DNA of 64,000 nt, taken from the NCBI RefSeq assembly GCF_003473485.1, contig NC_053049.1, positions 10,044,001 through 10,108,000 on the forward strand. Direction: 5' to 3'. Within the stretch, counting starts at the first letter, position 1. Each line of letters starts with the position of its first letter. The notes under the pieces are model-generated. The model searched no databases and had not been told where the DNA came from. It was given only the letters and a program-made list of their open reading frames with translations. Both the position numbers and the translations under genes were made by a program. Positions 20,701-32,132 of the stretch are shown piece after piece. Source of the DNA: Medicago truncatula (Eukaryota; Streptophyta; Magnoliopsida; Fabales; Fabaceae).

Positions 20701-23700
20701 GTATGGGTGCATGCTGAGTGTGATAAGATTTCTACAGAACATTTCAAGGTGCTGTGTTGTGGTTAATATGGAACAGTATACTAATTTCACATGATTTCTT
20801 TTTAAATACTTAGTTGGTTCACAAAGTGATTGAAATTGAATTTAAATGACTGGCTTCTGGTTGCAGGATCTGGAAAATACCGACTACTATTGTCCAGATT
20901 GCAAGGAAAGAATAAATTGTAAATTACCAGAATCACCAACATACAAGTCAAAAATCAAGTACATGTTAATCATCCATTGCCGTTTTCTTCTAATCCAGGG
21001 TATTCAGCATTTTATTTTATACTTTGAATCTTACTATGTGATATTTTTGAGACAGATCAGTGGAGAGTAGCCAAAACGTTGTGGTACCTGAGAAGTACAG
21101 ATCAGTGGAGAATAGCCAAAACGGTGTGGTACCTGAGAAGTTAACGGTGGTGTGCAATGGAATGGAAGGAATTTACATCCCAAAGCTTCATTTGTAAGCC
21201 ATCAACCCTTCTTGGATATTATGGGATTGATAATCAACACACACACACACACACACATTTATATTTATGTGTATATTCTGTTTTAATGTATACAAATCAA
21301 TTTTATTTATGATTTTGCGTTTAACTATTACATTAGCATAAGTCCAGTATTACTTGAAAAAGTAACTACTGTCAATCTGGATTTGTCTACAAATCTGACT
21401 ATTATCTTTACCATCAAAACAGTTTCAAAGACTTTCATTGAGTTGTTTGCGATTGCATTTTTCAGAATTATGTGCAAATGTGTTTCTTGTGATTCAAGGA
21501 AGCGGACACCTAGTGAATGGGAAAGACACACAGGAAGCAGAGCTAAAAAATGGAAATACAGTGTGAAAGTGAAAAGCACAATGCTACCGCTTGAAAAATG
21601 GGTTTGTATTAGTTCTTTCTGTATTGTGCCTTTCTTATTACGAGGTGTTTCTTTCTCATTTTTGACTCACATAAATTACAGATCACAGAGCACATTCCAG
21701 AAGATGGAGTTTCCCAGGAGTTGGATCAGCAGCAGGTGCTTGCCTTTTTGCAAGGTAAGTGTTCATTTCATGTAACTTTTATATACCAAAGCCTTAATTT
21801 TTTCTAGTTTACCATGTTTTATGAAACATTCAGTTGCGCATCACTTGCATGCTTTCCCTTGAATATATCCGAAGGCAGAGATTTATTTATTTTTACTTGT
21901 TATGACAGAGAAGTATGAGCCAGTTCATGCAAAATGGACGACAGAAAGATGTGCTATTTGTAGATGGATCGAAGACTATGAGGATAACAAAATTATCATC
22001 TGCAACAGGTTAAACAATTATAGTTGATCTTTACCCTTTAGTTGTAGAATTATTTTGGACGATTCACATTTTGTTTCAAATTGACTAGGCGTTAAATTTA
22101 CTAGGTTTTCTGGTTTATTATGCAGATGCCAAATAGCAGTCCACCAGGAATGCTATGGTGCAAAGCATGTCCAGGATTTTACTTCTTGGGTATGCAGAGT
22201 ATGCGAAACCCCTGATGTTGAAAGAGAGTGCTGCCTTTGTCCAGTAAAAGGTAGGTCAATCTAGTATTTTGGGCCAGTTTGAACTCTTTTTGTTCTTCCT
22301 GATCATTTATGTGATGAAGTGCTAATTTGCTTTTACTATATATGGAAAAATGATTTGCAGGTGGTGCTCTGAAGCCAACTGATGTCGAGATGTTGTGGGT
22401 TCATGTAACATGCGCTTGGTTTCAACGTGAAGTTGTTTTCAAAAACCCTGAGGTCATGGAACCTGCCCTCGGAATTCTTAGAATTCCTCCTAATTCCTTT
22501 GTGAAGGTGAGATGACGGGCTATAAGTCGATCTTATCATTTTTTAACCATTGGTTTCAGCTATGATGTTGACTTGTGTGATGCATGAGATTAATTTTAGA
22601 TAGAATAATATCTTCAATTATTGCACACTTCTATAAGTAAACAATTAGGAATGTATGTAAACTAAAACTTGGACACAGATCCAATATATAGAGAGAATGT
22701 ATCAACTATAAGTCTTGCATAAAGATGAAAACTACCAGTTAATTATATCCCGAATGCACACTGGATGATTCTAAATTTTATTTGGCTGAGTCCAAAATGT
22801 ACCAGAAATCCAGAATGCATACTGGGCATAGTGTTCTGTTTTTTTGTATATCTTTAACTCGATATATTTACACAAGTTGTACTCTACTTGATATTCGAAC
22901 CAAAAGGCTTCATTCTTATTTATTTTTGGATGACTATTCTTAAAGTTCATCCCTCCGAAGTACTCTCTGCTCAAATGTAATTCAACTCTAAATTCACTAT
23001 ATAATTTTCCACCTTCAGTTATATCTTTTTCTTCATTTATTCAGTAAGATAGTGGCATAGTTGTAATTTAAATTACACTTGGCATTCCCTTCCATTTTTC
23101 TTTTATATTTATGCTGGGCTGTATTCATAAACTAATGTCAATGTTTCTTGTCCACTGTGACTGCAGACCTGTGTAATTTGTAAACAAAGCCATGGTTCTT
23201 GTACAAGTTGTTGCAAGTGTTCTACTCATTTTCATGTAATGTGCGCATCAAGAGCTGGGTATACCATGGAAGTAAGTTTCTTTTAAGTTGATTAGGTTGA
23301 TAAGAAACATTTGCTTTTTTATTGATTTTTTCCTTCCTAGTCTCCTCTCTTTCTTTCAGAGGACTGGTGCATCCTTTGCGGTTCATCCAGAATAAATAAT
23401 TTTTATGTATTTGAATTTATTCATGTGAGGATTACAAGAGCTTGGGAAATATGTTAATATTGTTTAACCTTCAAACTTACAGTTGCATTCCATGGTGAAG
23501 AATGGGACTACAATAACAAAGAAGATAATATACTGCGCAGTTCATAGGTTTGTGCTCTAGTGACCGGTTATATATATTTTGCCATCTTCCTTTTTATTAA
23601 TGATGTTTTATATGATAATTCATTATCAGAGTCCCAAGTCCAGATTCTGTACTGGTTTCACATTCATCCCTGGGGATATTTGCTCCCAGAACTTTGATTG

Positions 23701-26700
23701 AAAATCACAAGGGATGCTTCCGGGGATCAAGGCTGGTCTCATCAAATAATATAGAGCTCAATGAAGGTTCATCCCGTGAAAATGATAGAGTCGAGCCATT
23801 TTCTACTGCGAGATGTCGCGTGCACCTAAGGTCTTCTAATAAGGTGATGATTCTATACACACTATATTATGGCCATAATAGTGTATTAACTGACCTATTC
23901 TTTTGCTTTTATTATGTTTTGTTTTATTTTATAATTTTTGTGGAAAAAATGATAATTTAACTTATTCATTCGTCGAATACATTCAGGGACATAATAAAAG
24001 CAAAACATAATAAATTCATGATATGTATGCAAAAATTATGCCAGCGTGGAACAGTGGCCAGCCACCACTAGTAGACTAGGTGTATCAAACAATAAGGGTG
24101 CATGAGGTGTGTTGGTTTTCGCAGCAGTGCAGCGTGTTTTTTTTCACAAAAGTGAAAGGGCATTTTGCACACTAAAGTCAGAGACGTTTTGGGGACATTT
24201 CTGGTATTTTGCACACTAAAAACCCTAATCTTCCTTTCCTTTCACGTTCCCTACACAAACTTCCTCCGCTCTGCGGCAGCAGAGACCTTTGTGTGACCCA
24301 GATGCTGCTGAACCACTCTGTCGAGCCCAGCATTGGGCAGCAACCATACCAGGACATTCTGTTATTTGTGCAACAACCTTGAAAACTTCATCTCAGACCA
24401 TAGTTTACCTGTTTAAGTCGCAGGGACTTAAACTTGTTTGTTCCCTTGACTTTTGTGATTTACATGTATGTTTTTAACAAGCTTATGAATATCTCAATAT
24501 TCATAATATCGAGATATTATGTTAGCATCATAATTTATATAGTAGGATTAGTTTCTGATGTTAGAGTATTTTAGGTTATATCCTAAGATTGGTTATCATA
24601 TTACTTGGTTATTATCATGATTTTCCCCCTTATTTTCCTATTTATTTAGGATTAGGAGTCTTGCACTCCTGTAAATAGGGGTTAATGTTTAGTCTTTTGT
24701 GTCATCAAATTATTCGCAGTAATATTAAACCATCGTAATATTCAAAATCTTTATTATTTTATTGTCATCATTTTTTGTTTAAAAGTTAAAACCCATAACT
24801 TCACCATATAGTATGCAGTAACATCTTTATTCCTTTTTAGACTGCCAGGGACAAGATTTAAGTTAAAAAAATCTATGATCAGTTCCATTTTTACAATAGA
24901 AGTCTCAAATAGTTCCTCGAACATCATTGGCTGTCAGCAAGGCTTCCCAATTGATGGTTCCATTGCATTGTAAGGCACACAATAACGGAATTTTGATATT
25001 TCCATTTTTGCACTGAAGGATCATTTTTTCTTTGTTGTATAGTGTCTTCGGTTGGATACTTTTGTTTTCCTTCTCATCCAGTGTGAATTTCACAGAATGA
25101 ACCCATTCAAGATAGTTCTCCCCATTAAGTTTTACATTAACGAGTTGCAAGTTGCAACCTTGAGACAGGGCATCAATCAAAATGGGGAAAAACCTAGTTG
25201 GCTGCACCCTGATGGTAGAGGTTTTTGAGGGTTTTAGGATTTCTTCTGTCATGGCCGTTTTCACATTTGTGGGAAGGTTTCTTCCGTCATGGTAGAGGTT
25301 TTAGAGGGATTCAGGGTTTCTTCTGTCATGGCCATTTTCACATTTGTGAGAAGGTTTCTACGTCAGAGCAAGATGCTCTGAATCTGATACCGTGTAATTT
25401 TTGGAGAGTAAATGGCAATTTTATTTCTTATTTATTTGAAGTTGTACTAGAATGATAAATAGTACCAACTTGCTACAACCAGGGAAATGGAAATACAGAT
25501 ACCAAGGATAATAGACAAAACAGAAAATGGATCAGTTCTTAATCAGATAGTTCAGATTCTAATCTAATCTAAACTAATTCAAGTTGTTATATCTAATTGC
25601 TAACAAGCTTCTACTTATTTATAAGTCAACATCTCCTTGGTTATTTTGTCATATCAATGGCCATTCTTCAATGTTAAATCTCAATATTATATATATTTTG
25701 TCAATTTGGTGTCTTTACCAAATTTTGTCCCATATTTCCAGAGAGCTGATGTGGCAATTATTCATTTGCTGAGGGGACCCAGTCTTCATTCTTTAGGTGA
25801 AATAACTCAATTGAACAACTATAAGGTAATTTTCACGGTCAGCATGATATATGTTCGACTTCATGCTTTTGAAATAAATAACCTGGTCTTGCTTTTGACT
25901 GTAAAATGTGAAAGAAAAATGTTAATTTAATATCTTATAATATTGATTTGTGATAGGATGCTGAAGTATTTACTTCTTTCAAGGTCCGTCTTCACCATCT
26001 GCAGGTATTACATATATTTTCATTTGCTAAAATTAATTGCTTGAATTGGTTATCTCAATTTTTAAAATCCCGTCTCTTATTTTTTATTTTTTTTAATTTG
26101 AAGTAATTTTTTAATGTTTTGTAACAGAAAACTGAAAATCTTAGAATTTGCTTCGGAAAATCGGGCATTCATGGATGGGGTCTCTTTGCTCGAAGAGATC
26201 TACAAGAAGGAGATATGGTAACTTACTGTGTATTATTTTAATTAAGATGGTTTGCTTCAATTTCTTGTGAAGAAATAGAGTTCACGCTTGTTATGTTTGT
26301 CCGCAGGTTGTTGAGTATCGAGGTGAGCAGGTAAGGCGTAGTGTGGCTGATCTGAGGGAAGCAAAATATCGTTCAGAAGGCAAAGATTGCTATGTGAGTC
26401 TCTTATTTAAGACAGATTGTACTACCTGTCTGTATTCTGCTTAACATAATGAAGCCTATAATAGTCACATTCAAAATGACATTATGTTTCATTCGTGTTA
26501 TTTTAATTTCTATATTTGGTTCAAATGCCTGCATTAGACGGGTTCATGATTGCTGATAACATTTGAATTCATTCACTGCTATTCATAACACTAACTAATA
26601 TAAATTATGCAGTTGTTCAAGATCAGCGAGGAGGTTGTCATCGATGCAACACACAAGGGCAATATAGCACGTTTAATAAACCACTCTGTACGTTTTTATT

Positions 26701-27153
26701 GGAATCTACTTGCAATGCGGCTTTTATTAAATATTGACTGAACATTCTATGACTTGAGCTCAACTGTCCATTGTGTTTTTTTTTTTTTTTTTTTTGAATA
26801 TCAATTATGTGACTTTATATAAAGGTATGTTACAATAGCATACGAAAAACAGTATACTGATGTTCACTGATTTACTTTCAGTGCATGCCAAACTGCTATG
26901 CAAGGATTTTGAGTTTGGGTAATCAAGGGAACCGGATTGTTCTTATTGCGAAAACCAATGTTTCTGCTGGTCAAGAACTTACGTAAGTTTCGTTCTGGAT
27001 CCATGTTTGCGTGTCTTTCAATGCGTACTTGGTTAACTTATTTTTCTCTGATGTTGTAACAGGTATGATTACTTGTTCGATCCAGACGAGCCAGAAGAAC
27101 TGAAAGTTCCCTGCCTTTGCAGAGCTTCCAACTGTAGAAAATTTATGAACTAG
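17743..27153 (+). CDS. Histone-lysine N-methyltransferase, ATX3/ATX4/ATX5 type
   Basis: This trithorax-class enzyme methylates histone H3 (H3K4 in the family) in the nucleus. There are 23 exons: 17743-18321, 18414-18469, 18571-18769, 20298-20405, 20504-20572, 20680-20748, 20867-20958, 21056-21193, 21466-21601, 21682-21754, 21909-22008, 22126-22250, 22361-22506, 23167-23271, 23483-23547, 23630-23843, 25742-25825, 25957-26004, 26128-26217, 26307-26393, 26613-26687, 26882-26982, 27063-27153. They total 2850 bp (949 codons) and all join in phase. Domains: PWWP at about residues 140-235 ([19 protein letters not shown]); PHD at about 315-380 ([13 protein letters not shown]); a second PHD with extended PHD at about 520-690; SET at about 805-930 ([28 protein letters not shown]); and post-[11 protein letters not shown]. 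No FYRN/FYRC, which separates ATX3-5 from ATX1/2. Exon 8 has a 45-bp in-frame tandem duplication. Intron 16 holds copia debris. Confidence 0.93.
19868..19969. repeat. Tandem 51-bp duplication in ATX-like intron 3
   Basis: GTTGAAATGGAGATGTAA and CTTGTACTGTTC recur in two adjacent units (about 19868-19918 and 19919-19969) with a few substitutions. It lies wholly in the intron. Confidence 0.8.
21056..21145 (+). repeat. 45-bp coding tandem duplication in ATX-like exon 8
   Basis: Two adjacent units encode [15 protein letters not shown] and [19 protein letters not shown] text, 15 codons each, and differ at a few bases. The duplication preserves frame and lies between the first PHD region and the [18 protein letters not shown] segment. 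Confidence 0.88.
24480..25605 (-). mobile_element. Ty1/copia-like remnant in ATX-like intron 16
   Basis: On the minus strand a short LTR (25605-25393, starting TGTTAGCAAT, ending TTACA) is followed two bases later by a primer-site-like GGTATCAGA. A gag-like frame follows (25264-24905) containing [17 protein letters not shown], typical of copia gag N-termini. Codons just inside the start are locally duplicated: 25225-25300 resembles 25300-25370. The element stops near 24840 without protease or RT. Next to it, 24515-24760 looks like another LTR end in plus orientation (TTAGGAGTCTTGCACTCCTG). The gag and LTR calls are fairly secure; the plus-strand piece is tentative. Confidence 0.65.
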
Positions 27154-27649
27154 GTTTAGCATTTTTTGCTCCTTGAGCGATTTCAGTCATCTAACCATAG
27201 GGTAAAAATTTGTTCATTGAGCTTTTTTTTTTTTACCAGTTTAGTATAATTTGTATATAATTTTATATATGTAATTAAATAGGAAACTTCTGAGCAATTG
27301 AGCTGGAGGCATTTTTGTAACTTGCCACATGGTTCCTTTATATTCTCCAAATTCTTTTGACATTTGGAAGAAATGCTCATTGAAGACAGAAGGTGTATAG
27401 GAGCACACATATACTACTCAGTGCTTTTCTGGTTCTGCAGCGAAACAGTTGGTCATATCTCTTACACAGTTATACTTTATTTGGCATTTTTCAAAAGAGA
27501 AATCAATATCTGGTCATGGTTTATGCATTTTAAACTTTAAAAAAGTTGAATAAACAACTTCTTAAGAGAATATTACTATATTGGTTTCTTTGACCTGTGT
27601 TCTTTGAATACTTGGCAACATTTTCCTGTTTTTTTTAACCATTAGTGTA

Positions 27650-27865
27650 CCTAGGTTTGGATTGTAAAATATTGGATGTTGGACGAATAAGTTGGTCATT
27701 ATATCCAAATTTACGAAGCACCATCCAAACTATTTCAAGGTTATGAATGTAATGTTCATAGCCGTGATTAGCCTTCCTCTCTATCCCGCAAATTTCCTTG
27801 CTAACCCGAATATAGTAGGTTGTAAACATGCCAAAAACATCTAACCTAACAATTTTAAAATACAT
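27650..27865 (-). pseudogene. Possible degenerate copia gag fragment
   Basis: A 72-codon minus-strand stretch ends with YIHNLEIVWMVLRKFGYND, which loosely resembles the copia gag (UBN2) pattern of a dozen residues before VLRSLP. Nothing else of an element is visible around it. It lies about 500 bp downstream of the ATX-like stop codon. The likeness is weak. Confidence 0.35.
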
Positions 27866-28282
27866 CTAATTATGGATCTTCATTCCAGTGAATAATCTAT
27901 AGAGTGTTATATTTGATAGTGTTAAAAATGAAAAATTCTCACAACACTTATAAAATATGAAGACATAGAGAGCAATTATATAATTCATAGATAATAAGAC
28001 ATTTTCCATATTTAGATATACAATGGTGTAGTCTTTCTAATCTCTTAACATTTTGGATATATAATGTCAACCGTTTATCGGTTATGTATTTTTTATTTTT
28101 TATTTTTATAAGTATAAGTATTTATAACAATAGACCTTGACCCTACTTATTGAATTTTTCGGATCCGTTACTGAATGTTAGTACAATTTATTTCCTTAGT
28201 ATCTCAACAATTTAACAAAATAGCTAAGCTCAATGTCTTGGATGTCCTCTTCTTTGATTACAACCCCCTAATGTTTTAGGCA

Positions 28283-28828
28283 TGTTCTTGTAAGCCGTCA
28301 CCAAATTAAAACCCTAGTTCATTCTCCTTCATCCACCAAAGAGGGGTGATTTATGGTCAATTTTTGACCCAAAATCACCCCTCTAACTCGTTTTTTTTTT
28401 TTTTTTCTAATTCCCTTTTATTGAAATAAGTGATTTTCACTTCTATTTCGTTTTTTCTTTCATGATTTCGTCGTCTTAGTGCAACGTTGTTTTGTTCGTT
28501 GTCTTAGTGCGACGTTATTTGTCTTTCTTGTTTCGTTCAGGTATTTGTTCAGTTCAAATTGTCAGATCAGCTTCGATCTAGTGCAGATCAAATCAATAAC
28601 TTTGGAGTCGTCAACGTTGCAGATCCGGAGACATGTGTATTCCGGAGACTTAAATATAGTTATATGTGTAGCTTTAGTACTTTGTCGTTTTATGCTATTA
28701 ACATGGATGTTGTGAGTTTGTTCAGAGATTTATCTTTTTGTTTTTAGCGAATTTTCATTGTATCGATGTACTCTATCAATTTGAATTTGAATGAATGAAT
28801 ATCATTTATTTAAAAAAAAAAAAAAAAA
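28283..28828 (+). mobile_element. Retroposed sequence with poly(A) tail and 10-bp target duplication
   Basis: The 546-bp insert ends in 17 A (28812-28828) and is bounded by perfect direct repeats GTTTTAGGCA at 28273-28282 and 28829-28838, the signature of LINE-machinery insertion. Its start resembles an mRNA leader (ACCCTAGTTCATTCTCC). A strong foldback lies at 28342-28385 (GAGGGGTGATTT against AAATCACCCCTC, with inner GGTCAA/TTGACC). No recognisable protein is encoded; it may be a SINE, a short LINE end or a retrocopy of a non-coding transcript. Confidence 0.85.
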
Positions 28829-28838
28829 GTTTTAGGCA

Positions 28839-29490
28839 GTCCGTATTCATTGAAACTTCTTAATATTGATATAAATCAAATGTCACGAATGCGATAATTC
28901 AATATCTCTAAAACGATTACCGTCCAAACAGTTATCCTAAATCGAGGATTGAAAGCAAGCAATTTATACTAAATTTAAAGCAGTTTCATTATTTTATCAA
29001 TCTGGTCCTTAGAGAAATTAACATAACAGTGATCAGAAACAAAGTGCTTATATAATAATATAGACAGTAACACAATTATTATTTATTCACAATTCTACAC
29101 AGAATCCAAAAGTAAAAATATTCACATTTCTGCAGCATAGTAAGAGAATTGAATATACCAATTAAAAAGCCAATAAATATATTTCCATGTGATTTAAACA
29201 TGACGACCTATTCACTGATTTTCAAAGTGAATGATATATGTTGTGTACCACAACATGCCATAAGAAATTCAACCATGAAGATATCTGTAAGTGATGAAAC
29301 TTGTCCATTCAGTCTCTTTGTGAAATCAATGCCAACTTAAAGTTCTTGAGTGATTACTAATTATTCTTCATTGCTGTGATATTTTTTACCTCAAAAACTA
29401 TTAAGAAAATCTTTCTTTGACTTATTGCTGCTCTTCACATTTGATCCAGGTCCATTATCTCCACAAAATCTTAAAAAATCAGCAGAATCA
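28839..29490. other. Intergenic, no gene recognised
   Basis: AT-rich. The part nearest 29490 would be the 3' UTR of the minus-strand small gene. Short open frames here show no domain. Confidence 0.45.
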
Positions 29491-29640
29491 TCAAAAATAA
29501 AACGGCGACCACACAGCTCCAAATTTATCATTATTTGCCAACTTTTTTGGTTTTGGAGCCGTAACTATTTTGGTTCTGTAGGTCTCTTTTGGAACACCAT
29601 TCTTTGAGATCTTCTTTTTTTGGAGAGGAAGCTCGATGTT

Positions 29641-29671
<31 letters not shown>

Positions 29672-29829
29672 TCAGTAGGCTCCCAACACAATATGGTGCA
29701 AAACAGTGCAAAGGCAACCAACAAATATACAAGATTATGAAAGCCAGCAGAAGAAAAACTGAGAAAGAAACACAAACTGAAAAGAATTCCAAGTAACAAG
29801 GCCCCACGCAAAATAATCTCCTTCATCAT
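29491..29829 (-). CDS. Hypothetical small membrane protein with a poly-lysine tract
   Basis: The single-exon 112-codon frame starts MMKEIILRGALLLGILF and I do not recognise it. Two hydrophobic helices (about residues 8-28 and 32-50) precede a run of lysines (about residues 54-63) encoded by an AAG microsatellite (29641-29670). A basic C-terminal tail of about 50 residues follows. The topology suggests a membrane-anchored peptide with a cytosolic basic tail; the first helix could instead be a signal peptide. The ATG at 29829 sits about 50 bp downstream of a good TATA box on the same strand, which supports a real transcription unit. Microsatellite slippage would change the lysine count without breaking frame. 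Function unknown. Confidence 0.55.
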
Positions 29830-29879
29830 AACAGGATTAGATGTGGTTTTCGCTGCAACCCTAATGGAGGCTTTTAACC

Positions 29880-29887
29880 TATTTATA
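29880..29887 (-). promoter_or_regulatory. TATA box for the small membrane protein gene
   Basis: TATAAATA on the minus strand, about 50 bases before the ATG, leaves a leader of roughly 20-25 bases if initiation occurs 25-30 bases downstream. Confidence 0.6.
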
Positions 29888-29889
29888 GT

Positions 29890-31760
29890 ACAAAATACCC
29901 TATTTTTATGGAAATAAGATTCGATATATTTTTAAAACAAATCTTTCTTCTATATTTTTAAAACAAACTTTCTTCAATATATGACATGACAGAATAATCA
30001 TCCTTAAATTTTATCAAGAAATAGTTTTGGAATTAATGTTAGCCAATAAAATCTCAATCTGGTCGGAAATCATGGAGTGGTGGTTGTTATGTATTTTTTT
30101 TTTTTTTATGAAAGATTAATAAATGAGATTGAAATCTAAAGGTGATTATTGTGCCATGTCATTCTTGAATCTTTCTTATAAAATCATTCTTGATATCTAG
30201 CATTTTCCATTTTCAAAACATATCTTTCTATTATCCAAAAATAAAAAATAAAAAATCTTTAGGTGTAACAAAAAAGATCAAGATTTTTATATCTTCTAGG
30301 TGTAACAAAAAAGAGCAAGATTTTTTTATTTATTTTATTTTAAAAACCTGCCTTTCTAAAAGTCACCAACATTATTACTAATTAGCCCTTCAAAAAACAT
30401 TATTAAATTAGGGTAATTATATTAAAAAGATTTAATTATTTTCTAAAACTTGATTAAAATCCCCTTTCTTATATTTAAAAAAATCTATTATATTTATTTT
30501 CATAAAAATATGTTTTGGCTAATAACATTCAAATAAATTTTATCGTTATTTAGGTTAGACATCAACCCTCATATTTCAGACGATGGATTGATGTCTAAGA
30601 TTACATAACTATAGTCATGTGATTATATGATCGTATATGTTAATATAAAGCTTCACCTTTCAGCCCATCCCTTGATATTTAGGGTTAGATATCATACTTT
30701 TTTTTTTTTGACAAAAGACTATCATACTTCTATGATTATACGCATGAAGAATAATAAAATTGAATTATAAGCTAAGGTTTTATAATTCCATAATAAAAAT
30801 AGAGATTTGAGATTATGAAAAGTCTACCATTTTTTTTTTCTTCTTACAATCTCAAAACTAAAGGTATCTACTCAATCATGATCATAGTATACAAGAAATA
30901 ACAAAGAAAGGAAAATTTAACTTGATTAAAATTGACAAAGTATACAAGAACAAAACTATCACCAAAAAAAATATAATACAGTTTGTTCTATTTTATCACT
31001 TATCATGACCATATCAAACAGACCCGGGAATAATTTCATTGAAAAATTACTATACTGATGTAGGGTGTGTTCGATGTGCTAAAAAAATAGAGAGAATGAA
31101 TTGAACTACATTTTTTGAACCATGTTTGATTTAAAAACTGTTCATGAGATTTGACAAATAGGTATTCCTAAATCCTAACAATGCTAGTTTCATATAATTT
31201 CTTTTTAAAAGAAATGTTTAAATCACACTACTCAATTTAATTTGAATGAACACTTGTTTTTTATGGATGAATACGAATGCTACTACAACCATGCAAAATG
31301 ATTTGATTAAGAAATAAATAAGCAGGGAACCTGGATACAATAGTTACTACTTACTAGGTTTTAATTTATTACCCTCTTATCATATATACGAAATTTGGTT
31401 TACTCTCTCTATTCTTATTTTTTTTGAGATCGAACTTATAATTTAAATATTCTTTGGTTTTACACCCTCAATACATATGACCGTGCATTTTCACCAATAT
31501 TAATGTAGCAGGGAGTAAACCAAATTTTGCCTATATGACTGCGAGTAAAACCTATTAACCCATAAATTTCTGCACAGTCATATACACTCAGGGTCTAAAA
31601 CCAAAGAATCTTTAAATTATAAAGGAGGATCTTCAATTTTTTTTTACAGAGATAAACCTAAATTTCGTCTATGATTATATAATACTGCAAGCTGCATTAT
31701 TAATATATGGAGCACTTCATAACAACCAAAACGACTTGACTTTGTTTATGTTTTCAAATA
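29890..31760. other. AT-rich intergenic stretch
   Basis: No gene seen. It contains short homopolymer runs, a repeated GGTGTAACAAAAAAGA (30262 and 30299) and a 20-bp insert with direct repeats at 30690-30729 (listed separately). Confidence 0.45.
30690..30729 (-). mobile_element. Minimal SINE-tail insertion with target duplication
   Basis: Direct repeats TATCATACTT (30690-30699, 30720-30729) flank a 20-bp segment that, on the minus strand, reads GTCTTTTGTC followed by A's. This resembles the 3' end of the full SINE at 16003 (GGCTACTTGAC plus A's) and a matching insert at 42781. Confidence 0.65.
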
Positions 31761-31991
31761 CAAGGAGACACCTTATATCCCTATCTTTGCCTTATATGTG
31801 TTGATGATGGTCTTTTCTCTTTCATTCACAAAACTAAGAGTAGAGGCGATATTCACAAAATTAGGGTGTTTATATGTGCCCCAACTCTCTCACACCTATT
31901 GTTCGTTGATGATTGTTTTTTATTTTGCATGGCCAATGAGAGAGTCAAAATGTTTACAAAAGATGCATTTAAGAGATCAAACAACCTTTGA
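31761..31991 (+). pseudogene. LINE reverse-transcriptase fragment
   Basis: A 76-codon stretch reads QGDTLYPYLC, then RGDIHKIRVF and LSHLLFVDDCFLFC, matching the QGDPLSPYLF ... SHLLFADDSLLF core of plant non-LTR reverse transcriptases. The catalytic YADD/FADD box reads FVDD. It ends in TGA at 31991, with no other ORF2 domains nearby. Confidence 0.8.
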
Positions 31992-32132
31992 ATGAGTTTG
32001 GAAGCATTATTACTTGATATAAAGATCATTATCTTTATAATATGCCATTAACGATTCAATTAAACAAAATTAAATAAAAATTTCTCCTAAAAAAATTAAA
32101 TAAAATTATCTAACAAAACACAATGAACATTA

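Noticed and set aside
23694..23960. Separate 88-codon protein starting [14 protein letters not shown]
   Set aside because: Most of it is exon 16 of the ATX-like gene read from a non-initiating codon; the end is intron.
27183..27410. 75-codon minus-strand frame downstream of the ATX-like gene
   Set aside because: It overlaps the probable 3' UTR, has no domain, and its N-terminus depends on an AT-rich stretch.
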